From: Zygnema cylindricum
Lineage: Eukaryota > Streptophyta > Zygnematophyceae > Zygnematales > Zygnemataceae
Assembly (NCBI GenBank): GCA_037447655.1
Contig: JBBHKE010002802.1
Location: forward strand, 64,001 to 92,638
Length of the DNA stretch: 28,638 bases
Direction: 5' to 3'
The notes beneath the pieces are model-generated. The model ran no database searches and was not told the DNA's origin. It saw nothing but the letters and a program-made list of their open reading frames with translations. This document shows positions 8,534 to 16,228 of this stretch, one piece after another (position 1 is the stretch's first letter; every line of letters begins with the position of its first letter). Made by a program: the position numbers and the translations under genes.

Positions 8534-9366
8534 GAAACTAAGGTAGGAAGCACCTTGAGAGCTTGACCCGGGACATTGACACTAAAATTAGGGGGACAAT
8601 CTTTTTGAATGCAAGACTGCGCCTTATGAAAAGGAAGAAGGGCAGCCTGAATGTCTGTAGGAGGAGGACGAACTAACAAGTTGGCCTCCCGAAGTCTACC
8701 AATATCGATCAGGTTCGTCCATTTGGAGCGAACCCAGTCTGCTAGTGAACCATGGCGAGCCGCATCAATAATAAGAGGCGGACCAATTAATTGTTCGATT
8801 CGTTGATAATCAGCCAAAACCGTAGGTCTTGGATCATTATAGGCCGCGACATTTTCCAAGATATACCCCATAGGATAATCTAAAAAGTGTAGAAAATGCA
8901 AGATGCGAACCAACTCAAAAAATAATTTGGTGCGGGGATCGGCTAATCCGAGACCTTTCTTGGCCCGGGACATTCCCTGGCACTCCCATCCGCCAAAAAC
9001 TAGATCGATTGGACCAATCTCCAGTAAGTGATGGTTGCCCTCAATCCGGATATCTTGTGGGAGGGCAGTATGCATATGCTCGTATGCAGATTTCGGGAAC
9101 AAATGCGGGTATTGGGAATGCAATAGATTACAATGATGTAATTGTGCTTTCCGTGCTAACGGATCAATCTCCACCGAATAATAAAATCGGATTAATAATC
9201 CGTTCCGCAAACATGCAAGGAGAGAAGTGCCTATTCCAGCGAAAAGGTCCAAAATCACTAATCCATTTGGATGAGGTTTCAATTGGACCGGATTCCAATC
9301 AATGGGAAGAAACCCAGAAGAGTCTGTAGGGATTGAGATTGGGGAAGAGATCGGAGAAAGTGGAAT
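8434..9366 (-). CDS. Cytosine-5 DNA methyltransferase-like protein, antisense inside element B
   Basis: Open for 310 codons on the minus strand. Numbering from the TTG at 9282: motif I LDLFAGIG (11-18, SAM binding); motif II-like V-E-I-D-P-L (37-42); motif IV G-G-W-E-C-Q-G (97-103) with candidate catalytic C101; motif VI I-L-E-N-V (141-145); a motif VIII-like stretch D-A-A-R-H-G...W-T-N (173-190); then K-V-L-P-T-L-V-S-Y-P (243-252). It would transfer methyl groups to cytosine C5 in nuclear DNA. Odd points: P-C of motif IV is E-C, motifs IX/X are absent, and no ATG precedes motif I although the frame extends upstream to 9366. The tail after residue ~254 is antisense of gag and probably not part of the domain. 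It occupies the place of the protease and RT N-terminus. Related proteins in algal and dinoflagellate retrotransposons are known; activity here is unproven. Confidence 0.8.
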   Translation of the reverse strand: MPLSPISSPISIPTDSSGFLPIDWNPVQLKPHPNGLVILDLFAGIGTSLLACLRNGLLIRFYYSVEIDPLARKAQLHHCNLLHSQYPHLFPKSAYEHMHTALPQDIRIEGNHHLLEIGPIDLVFGGWECQGMSRAKKGLGLADPRTKLFFELVRILHFLHFLDYPMGYILENVAAYNDPRPTVLADYQRIEQLIGPPLIIDAARHGSLADWVRSKWTNLIDIGRLREANLLVRPPPTDIQAALLPFHKAQSCIQKDCPPNFSVNVPGQALKVLPTLVSYPHAICSCISKRSLSLRDTLGGVVSFSGSLTG

Positions 9367-9466
9367 TTACAAGGTTTGGTTATAGATTCGGTCAAATTCC
9401 CTCGAGTCTATAAGAAAACCTGGATCACTAAAAAGAGATTTCGAGGGAAATTTTACTGAACGTCGA

Positions 9467-10104
9467 ATGTGTGGTGACTATCGTGAACTAAATGCTAGAA
9501 CACTTCAAGATCGTCATCCCATGCCTCTTGCCGAAGAAATATTTGATCATGTAGGCGGAGCAAATTATTTTAGTATCCTTGACCTCCGTCAAGGATTCAA
9601 TCAAATCGAGATAGAGGAGAAAGACTGGCATAAAACTGCCTTTTGGGGTAGCGACGCCCGATGGGAATGGGCCGTAATGCCATTCAGACTGAAAAATGCT
9701 CGGGCAGTATTTCAAAAAGTCATGGACTCCGTTCTTGGAGGCTGTAAGTTTGCTAGATGTTACATCGATGACCTCATCATTGCCTCGGCTACTACGAAGA
9801 GCACGCTGCTCACATCGAATGGGTATTGACTGAATTGAAAAAGGTCCGATTAAAATGTCATCTAGCGAAATGCACCTTTGGAGGCGAGGGAGTGCCTTAC
9901 CTCGGCCATTTTATCTCGGCTGAGGGGATCACTCCTCTCGAAGCAAAGGTAGAGGCAATCAGTAAATTGCCTGCTCCTGCAGATCTCACAAGTCTGCGAG
10001 CCTTTCTCAGACTTGCTAATTATTATCGCAGGTTTGTATCTAATTTTAGCACCATCGCATCTCCGTTAAATGACCTTCTCAAGAAGGAAATGGCGTTTAT
10101 ATAG
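9467..10104 (+). pseudogene. pol: Reverse transcriptase of element B, N-terminus missing
   Basis: Copies element RNA to DNA. The fingers/palm start is seen as R-M-C-G-D-Y-R-E-L-N and the frame stays open some 20-25 codons upstream of 9467. Catalytic D39 (I-L-D-L) and Y-I-D-D (residues 99-102 from 9467) are present, with M-P-F-R-L-K-N-A-R where most gypsy elements have M-P-F-G-L-K-N-A-P. A frameshift just after Y-I-D-D (about 9790-9800) moves homology to the frame ending at 10104 (Y-L-G-H-F-I-S, L-R-A-F-L-R-L-A-N-Y-Y-R-R-F). That frame ends at a TAG where tryptophan is expected. About 80 N-terminal residues usual in the family are absent; upstream lies the antisense methyltransferase. Confidence 0.87.
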
Positions 10105-10556
10105 GGTCCCGATCAGATTTCCGCATTTCAAAAATTAAAAACCGCTTTATCGAGTGCTCCAATTCTTCGTCCTCCCAATCACAAACTCCCTTTTTGTCTC
10201 CAAACAGATTTTGGGAAACCCGGAATCGTTGCCATTTTGACACAATGGGAGTTGAGCGGAGAGGAATACGTAGTTCCTTCGCGAGTAGGAGCAGTAATCG
10301 CGTTGAATCAAATTATAGTAGCTACGAAAGAGAGTGTCTAGCCGCGGTTTGGGGAGTCGTTCACTTCCGCAATTATTTGTACGGAAAACCTTTCACACAC
10401 CTAACTGACCATCAACTGTTACATTGGCTGATAACGAACGATAAGCTTTTCGGGAAGCTAGCCTGATGAGCTTTAATCTTACAAGAATATGACGTTGAAA
10501 AAATTCACCGACCCGGTCTGCTTAGTCTAAACGCAGACTGAATTTCCATAAATCCT
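10105..10556 (+). pseudogene. pol: RNase H and connection of element B
   Basis: Continues from reverse transcriptase after the TAG: F-Q-K-L-K-T-A-L, then L-Q-T-D-F-G (first acid), a frameshift near 10275, N-Y-S-S-Y-E-R-E-C-L-A (second acid), L-T-D-H-Q-L-L-H-W-L (third acid). It degrades RNA in the RNA:DNA hybrid. At 10464-10469 two consecutive TGA codons stand where family members have R-W, and a further TGA lies near 10539, after which the frame leads straight into the integrase. The catalytic acids are present but the frame is broken. Confidence 0.83.
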
Positions 10557-12155
10557 TTGCCCCGAACAACAGATAACAAAGTTCGACAGGATTTCGATGA
10601 CGACGATGTTCCCGTCATGTCAATGGGTTCTTATCTTACTTACTGCCTGGCGTCTATTCCGAACCCCCGTCCCGCCACAGATCCTTGGCGTGATGGGCCT
10701 CTCATTCTTTTCCTATCCTCCCAGACCTTCAGGTCCGGCACCACCTCTGATGAAGAAGACAGAGTGAAAAAGAGGGCCAAAAGTTACCTTTGGCTCGGGG
10801 GATCTTTAGTTCGGTTGTTGGCAGACGGAAGCCATAGGCACGTTCCACGGCCTACCGAGCGTCTTTCTCTCATTGGGCAGATTCACACCGAGCTTGGTCA
10901 CTACGGTACCAAGCGAACGTTAAGTCTAGTTCAGGCACGGTATTGGTGGTCAGGAATGCAAGCTGATGTCGCTGCTATTCTACACAAGTGTGCCACCTGC
11001 GACCGTCTCCGAACTTCTTTCTCTAACCGGCAGACTACGCTCCAACCTCTACCTATTAGAGGTTTATTCTATCGATGGTCGGTCGATCTGGCCGGACCTT
11101 TTCCTATCTCGCGTAGGGGTAAACAATATATCATGATTATGATTGAAAATTTCAGTAAGTGGGTAGAAGTCGTAGCCCTGCCTCACAAGACCGCTAAGTT
11201 AACCACCGCAGCTTTTAAGGAACATGTCTTTATGAGATACGGTGCCCCAGCCGAGGTCCTTACGGATCAAGGTACAGAATTTCGGGGAGAATTTCAAGAG
11301 ATGCTTGATGAGGCTCTCATCGATCATCGTCGTACTAGTCGGGATCACCCCCAGGCCGATGGCCTGGCTGAACGAGCAGTCCAGACATTTAAGCGTGCCT
11401 TGCGTAAGCATTGCTTAGAAAAACACATTTCAGTTTGGGACGAGTCCCTCGGTTACATTACCATGGGATATCGCATGTCGGTTCAGGCTAGTCTGGCTAA
11501 TTTCAGTCCGTATTATGTTTTATTTGGGCGACAACCGTTGCTTGGTCGCAATATTCAGAAGGCCGCAAGCTTCCCACTTCCGCTGATGTCTGACACTATT
11601 TTTTTGGAAGAACTCACTCGTCGTGCTTTGCTTTTTGCCCGTGAAATGCCCATGGCTTTTGATAACTTGCAGATTGCCCAGCATCGGGACACACTTCGGT
11701 TTGCCACCACTCGCAGCGGCAGTTACAGGCCGCAACAAAAGCCCTATCGGGTGGGAGATTATGTTTATCTTCGCAGGCATTCTTTTGACACTTTGGACAC
11801 AGATGTTTCTGCACACATCCTACGAATAATCGAGGTGGATCCGAACGGGATGTTGGGATTACAAGGAGCGAACACGCGGACTTTTCGAGAGCACTCTAAG
11901 AATTGTGCTCCATGTTACTTACCAGATTTGTCGCAGGATATGGATCCTATGCGGATGCCGATTACGGAGGCGACGGCATGTACCTTTTGTCATCGATCGG
12001 ACGGGGAAACTACCATGTTACTTTGTGATCATTGCAATCAGGGGTTTCACATGGAGTGTTTGGTGCCACCTTTATTGGCAGTTCCGGACGGTCACTGGTT
12101 TTGCCACGGATGTCGCGAGCTAACGGTCGTGTTGGCCAGCTCCTCTGCCGGCTAA
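10557..12155 (+). CDS. pol: Integrase of element B with a C-terminal PHD finger
   Basis: Open for 532 codons. HHCC zinc finger: H110, H115, C145, C148. Catalytic core: D177 (W-S-V-D-L-A-G), D237 (L-T-D-Q-G), E272 (G-L-A-E-R), 34 residues after the second D. The C-terminal domain around 405-450 contains the gypsy R-V-G-D-Y-V-Y module. At 475-519 follows a complete C4HC3 PHD finger: C475, C478, C490, C493, H498, C501, C516, C519, with the usual M-L-L-C-D core and V-P-D-G-H-W-F-C end. PHD fingers bind histone H3 tails, so this module probably steers integration, in the position where chromoviruses carry a chromodomain. The indicated start is only the first codon after the upstream stop; the protein would be made from a Pol precursor. 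Least damaged part of pol. Confidence 0.93.
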   Translation: MPRTTDNKVRQDFDDDDVPVMSMGSYLTYCLASIPNPRPATDPWRDGPLILFLSSQTFRSGTTSDEEDRVKKRAKSYLWLGGSLVRLLADGSHRHVPRPTERLSLIGQIHTELGHYGTKRTLSLVQARYWWSGMQADVAAILHKCATCDRLRTSFSNRQTTLQPLPIRGLFYRWSVDLAGPFPISRRGKQYIMIMIENFSKWVEVVALPHKTAKLTTAAFKEHVFMRYGAPAEVLTDQGTEFRGEFQEMLDEALIDHRRTSRDHPQADGLAERAVQTFKRALRKHCLEKHISVWDESLGYITMGYRMSVQASLANFSPYYVLFGRQPLLGRNIQKAASFPLPLMSDTIFLEELTRRALLFAREMPMAFDNLQIAQHRDTLRFATTRSGSYRPQQKPYRVGDYVYLRRHSFDTLDTDVSAHILRIIEVDPNGMLGLQGANTRTFREHSKNCAPCYLPDLSQDMDPMRMPITEATACTFCHRSDGETTMLLCDHCNQGFHMECLVPPLLAVPDGHWFCHGCRELTVVLASSSAG

Positions 12156-12170
12156 AGAGCTGGGGGGGGG
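12156..12170 (+). other. Purine-rich tract with a nine-G run after pol of element B
   Basis: agagctggggggggg directly follows the pol stop. It could be the polypurine tract, but the next bases are a copy of the LTR end, not the LTR start at 12365. Confidence 0.45.
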
Positions 12171-12362
12171 AATAAACCGACCTAACCATAACCAGCTAAG
12201 TCGTTGACCTTTCTTTTCCTTCCACCTCCCTTGTTGTTGTATTTATCCATTTTTACTTTTGTGTTTTATTTTGTTTACGATATCTCGCTATTATTTGAGT
12301 TTAAGTTGAGCGCAGCTGATGATATTGCATGCACCTTCATGTTATTTGACACATGCACGACA
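12171..12362 (+). repeat. Extra copy of the LTR 3' end of element B (192 bp)
   Basis: Near-identical by eye to 13831-14022, the last 192 bases of the 3' LTR; both end gcacgaca. Two bases (gc) then separate it from the TGTC that opens the full LTR. The copy starts about 36-43 bases downstream of the TATA position, close to where transcription should begin, so it corresponds roughly to R-U5 without U3. Confidence 0.85.
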
Positions 12363-12464
12363 GCTGTCATGCCGCATCTCGTCGGCCATTTAGTTGTTTA
12401 TATTTAGGTGTTAGGAAGGGCAGCCGCTACACTAATTTGTATTTGGGTATTATTTGGGTTTCGC

Positions 12465-12910
12465 AGGACCGTACGACGTGTACCGTACGACCTAGATTTT
12501 TCGTGATTTCCGGTATGGCAATTTGGGTCGTACCCGCGGTCCTACCGTACGACGTATCTTTTCCGCGATTTCCGCCGACGGCGGATTTGATTATTTCGCG
12601 TCGACCGTACGACTTACGTCGACCGGAATTCCCGCGGCCACAAATTGGACCGTACTTGCGGTCCTGCCGTACTTATTTATTTTTTCCGGATTTCTCGCCG
12701 ACGACACATTTTCGAATCGCGTCGAGACAAACAAACTTACCGTATTATATATATTTTGCGCGATTCTCGCCGACGGTAGCTTTGATCATTTGACGTCGAC
12801 CGTACGACTTATATTATCCGGAATTCGCGCGACGACAAAGTGGACTGTATCTGCGATCCTGCCGTACAAGCTTTCATTTCCTTGAATCCCGGCCGACATC
12901 AAATTTTAAT
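12465..12910 (+). repeat. ccgtacgac-rich diverged tandem repeats in the LTR of element B
   Basis: Blocks such as ...cgccgacg...cgtcgaccgtacgactta...ccggaattc...gcggtcctgccgtac recur two to three times with a period of about 190 bases plus shorter partial copies. The palindrome cgtacg and cgtcgac recur. Possibly U3 enhancer repeats. Confidence 0.55.
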
Positions 12911-13787
12911 CATTTCGCGCGGAGTAGCATCTCGACCGTCGACGCAAAGTATACGATTCTCGTAATATCTCATCTTGACCGTTGACGCGTGTGACAGACA
13001 AAGATACTGTCAGTTCTGACGAAGCTACGCTATTGGACTATTTTAAGTCGTGAACCATTTGGAGGTTCACGCATTCACATGTAGATAGGAAGGGTTTTAA
13101 TCCGTAGGTTATAGATTTTGTAACGTAGGGCATAGGATTTCGGCTTCCTATTGGCTGAATCCAAACTAGACGCAAATATTTGCATAGCACGCTGTACTTT
13201 GATTGGCTTGTTTTCGCTAGGCGTAGTTTTGGTTACTTAGTTCATTTCGCATCATTTCTTGCACACAATTTTCAAGTGCAGGAATTATTCATTTGATTTA
13301 TTTTCAGTATTGAGGATTCTCTGCAGCCATCTTTTTATTTGTGAAATTGTCCGGACAGCTTAGAGGCGATTTTCTGCCTTTGCGTGAAGCGTCTAGTTTT
13401 CTATTATATTATCATATCTTGTAAAGCCTTACAAATTAATCTATACGGCTTCGGCTAAGACCTACACGGTTTCCCTTCATTTTTCTCATCTTTTTGAGTG
13501 GATTTCGACCGCGATCTCACAACACAAACTTCTTTCCCGATTGTGGCTGAACTTTAATTAGTGTGGAAGTTGCATGTTGGAATTATTGTTGTGTTGTTTT
13601 TATTTATTGTGATTTTGTATTTATTTCTATTTGGCTTTTGCGCATCTTTTGAGTTTGGTTATCTCAAACCTCATAAGTGTCGGGCATATTGTCATTTGCG
13701 GTTTTTATTTATCTCTCCCGGTTGTTTGATTTATTATATTTAAGTATAAATTCAGATTATCCTTGATAAGATAACTCCTGCAAGGAA

Positions 13788-13795
13788 TATAAATA
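13788..13795 (+). promoter_or_regulatory. TATA box of element B LTR
   Basis: tataaata in ggaatataaatagactg, about 36-43 bases upstream of the 192-bp repeated end segment, as expected for the start of R. Confidence 0.65.
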
Positions 13796-14022
13796 GACTG
13801 TGGGGCCTAGTGGTCATCCATCGGCTTAGTAATAAACCGACCTAACCATAACCAGCTAAGTCGTTGACCTTTCTTTTCCTTCCACCTCCCTTGTTGTTGT
13901 ATTTATCCATTTTTACTTTTGTGTTTTATTTTGTTTACGATATCTCGCTATTATTTGAGTTTAAGTTGAGCGCAGCTGATGATATTGCATGCACCTTCAT
14001 GTTATTTGACACATGCACGACA

Positions 14023-15260
14023 CCGGGATGGCAAAGGAGGTGTCGAAACACGTGGAAAGTTGTGTCTTTTGCCAACAGAGTAAACCTAGTAACCAAAAAC
14101 CTAGAGGTCTCTTAAAACCATTAGATATCCGCAAAAGACCATGGGAATTTATCAGTATAGATTTCATTGTCAAGTTGCCAGCTACATCTAGAAGAAATGA
14201 AAGTATCATGGTCGTAGTCGATAGGTCCAGTAAAATAGTTATCTTTATCCCTTACAAAACTACTCATTCAGTTGTAGATATTGCAAAGTTATATTTTGAC
14301 AACGTGGTTAGACATCATAGAGTTCCCCTGTCTATAGTCAGTGATAGGTATTCTAAATTTAGGTCTGGATTTTGGAAATAATTGCAACAAAATTTACGCA
14401 CTGAATTAAAAATGAGTACCTCTTATCATCCTCAGACAGATGGACAGATATAAAGGATGAACTCTACACTGGAAGAAATGCTTAGGATTGTTTGTATTCG
14501 AGCTCATAACAGATAGGAATCTAAACTGCCATTAATAGAATTTGCATACAATTCATGTAAACAAGCTAGTACAGGATTCTCACCATTTGAAGTTGCATAT
14601 GGATACCAACCCCGAAAATCATTAGGCTTTATAACGAGGTCACTTAAGAGAATATAGTTTCTGGAAGAGAGTTTTGGGAATACATTAAAACAATTTGGAA
14701 AACACTACGGGATGCATTAGTGGAGACACAAAGGAGGCAAAAATTAAATGCTAACCGCAAACGAGGTGATTGGGTGGTAAGCACAGGTGACAAGGTTTAG
14801 CTTTCTACAACTCATTACAATTACAAGATCGATTGACAATCGGATCCTACGGGGAAATTTGCTCCTAAGTACATTGGACCATTTACTGTAATCGAGATGA
14901 TATCGTCAGTTGCTGCCAAATTGGACTAACCGCCTTCAACAAAAATTCATCTAGTAATACACATCAGTCAGTTGAAACTAGCAAATCTTCCACCAACTGA
15001 TGGAGAATTGAAATTAGAACCCTCAATAATTATAGAACTTGAGGTCCACAAATGGGTAATAGATTGGGTTGGTCAACAGATCTAAGTCAGAAATACTATA
15101 TTGTGGCAACTGCATCATCTAAGAAGGCCAAAAGATGAGTTGACTTTAGAAGATAAAAATTCTGAGTTTTTACAAAGGTATTGGAGGGATACTAATATAG
15201 AAGTCCCGTCTTTAGAGTGAAATGTGCTTTAACTAAGGTCGGTTAAAAATAAGGAGGGGA
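14023..15260 (+). pseudogene. pol: Element C: gypsy integrase C-terminal half with chromodomain-like tail
   Basis: Starts mid-integrase at the LTR end of element B (G-M-A-K-E-V). The second half of the zinc finger is C-V-F-C-Q-Q; the catalytic core shows I-D-F-I-V, I-V-S-D-R-Y-S-K-F and, after a stop near 14380, Y-H-P-Q-T-D-G-Q. At least six further stops follow. The end has F-T-V-I-E-M-I, H-I-S-Q-L-K-L-A and a stretch starting I-I-I-E-L-E-V, placed and spaced like a chromodomain, so this is probably a chromovirus. The N-terminal part would lie beyond the 5' LTR of B. It differs clearly in sequence from B's integrase. Old and inactive. The apparent ATG at 14013 belongs to the LTR, not to this gene. 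Confidence 0.85.
15251..15260 (+). other. Polypurine tract of element C
   Basis: aaggagggga precedes tgatgtaaca, a typical gypsy tract-plus-LTR start. Confidence 0.7.
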
Positions 15261-16228
15261 TGATGTAACAGTAATAGCGGATCGAGCTTGGTCGTAAATA
15301 GGTATTTAAGAGTTACAAATATAAAGTTTTAATTTGGTAGACGTTCGCAAAAGAATCGCGCGATTTCGAGTTCTATTTCAAAAGATATAGTGATGGGTGT
15401 ATTTAGGTGACAGCGTGGGGTCAAACTAACAAGTGGGTATCATTGTAACTGGTTAAGGGTCAACAGTAGCCGCGGAATTTCAGGCGTAAGTCTATAAAAT
15501 ATGAATAGTCGTTTAGTACATATGATGGTTCGTTTCGTAAAAATTTTAGTACGAAACGTCATAAGTTAAAATTTGTAAATTTCGTAGATAGTTTCGCGTG
15601 TAAATTTTGTTACGCGCGAACGTGCGAAGTCGCGTTTCAATTCGCGCGCACTTTTGCATGTAAATGTTACCTAGTAAAATGTAGCGTTTCATTGGTTAGA
15701 AAATGCTACGTAGTTAGTGGGAGATTTCGCACGTTTTTCATTGGTCAGTCTAACTCATTGTTGATCAATGATTGGCCTAGGTAAATCCTGTTCAACAGAG
15801 CGTTGACTCTGGCTTGGCGAGTCTAGGGCGATGATGGATAAATAGTGAAGTCTAAGAGAAGAGTAGACATATTTTCTTTTGGAAAAGTTTGTGGAAATTG
15901 TGACTGATCTTAGTCGTGAGCGAATAATACCAAATTGGAGCAATGGCATTTTAACACCGAAATATCATACTAACTAAATAGTGTTTTAGTAGTTAAGAGA
16001 TAGAATATTTATGAGTGGAGGGTAGTGGAAAATACTTTAATAAGAAAGGTTGAGCCACGAGGGCAAGAGACCAAGCTAATGTTATGTGGACATAAGCTTT
16101 TTCTAATTTAAAGTTTATCCTTATGTGAGTGCTTTCCAATGTGGATGTGTATTTTTATATGTGTGGAATGTATGGTTAAAATTGGTTGTAGTAATGGGAT
16201 TTTGTGAGAGGTAGGAAATATTATTACA
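15261..16228 (+). repeat. Probable 3' LTR of element C
   Basis: Begins TGATGTAACAG (or TGTAACAG at 15264) after the polypurine tract; a plausible end is ttattaca at 16228, giving near-inverted TGTAAC/ATTACA ends. A TATA-like gataaata lies near 15837. No second copy is in the window, so the right end is uncertain. No gene is seen in it. Confidence 0.5.

Larger units (their letters stand above)
5548..14022 (+). mobile_element. Element B: Ty3/gypsy retrotransposon with antisense methyltransferase and PHD-finger integrase
   Basis: Gag, then reverse transcriptase, RNase H and integrase in gypsy order, ending in a 1658-bp 3' LTR (12365-14022, TGTC...GACA). The 5' LTR and primer-binding site would lie left of element A, outside the window. 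The right junction cuts into the integrase of element C. B is interrupted by element A (in its leader) and a solo copia LTR (in gag). No protease is visible, and the N-terminal part of reverse transcriptase is missing where the antisense methyltransferase block lies. Gag and integrase-PHD are open; the RT/RNase H section is broken by several stops and shifts. Confidence 0.88.
12365..14022 (+). repeat. 3' LTR of element B (1658 bp)
   Basis: Begins TGTCATGCC and ends CACGACA, with TGTC/GACA inverted ends. The 5' third is rich in ccgtacgac repeats, the centre is AT-rich without recognisable coding content, and a TATA box lies at 13788-13795. It is followed directly by integrase coding sequence of another gypsy element; a 5-bp target duplication would read ccggg (14023-14027), its partner outside the window. 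Frames inside it (for example 12353-12885) come from the repeats. Confidence 0.8.

Noticed and set aside
9009-9329. 106-codon plus-strand frame opposite the methyltransferase
   Set aside because: No gypsy protease or RT motif in it; shadow of the minus-strand methyltransferase frame.
8434-9366. Methyltransferase as bacterial contamination or a host gene
   Set aside because: It lies between gag and RT of one gypsy element with no sign of a junction to other DNA, and has no ATG or introns to suggest a host gene; origin by capture remains open.
12353-12885. Overlapping plus-strand frames of 120-146 codons in LTR B
   Set aside because: They arise from the ccgtacgac repeats, read the repeats in two frames and contain no known motif.
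14013-14022. ATG as start of the element C integrase piece
   Set aside because: These bases are the end of LTR B; homology to integrase begins only at 14023.
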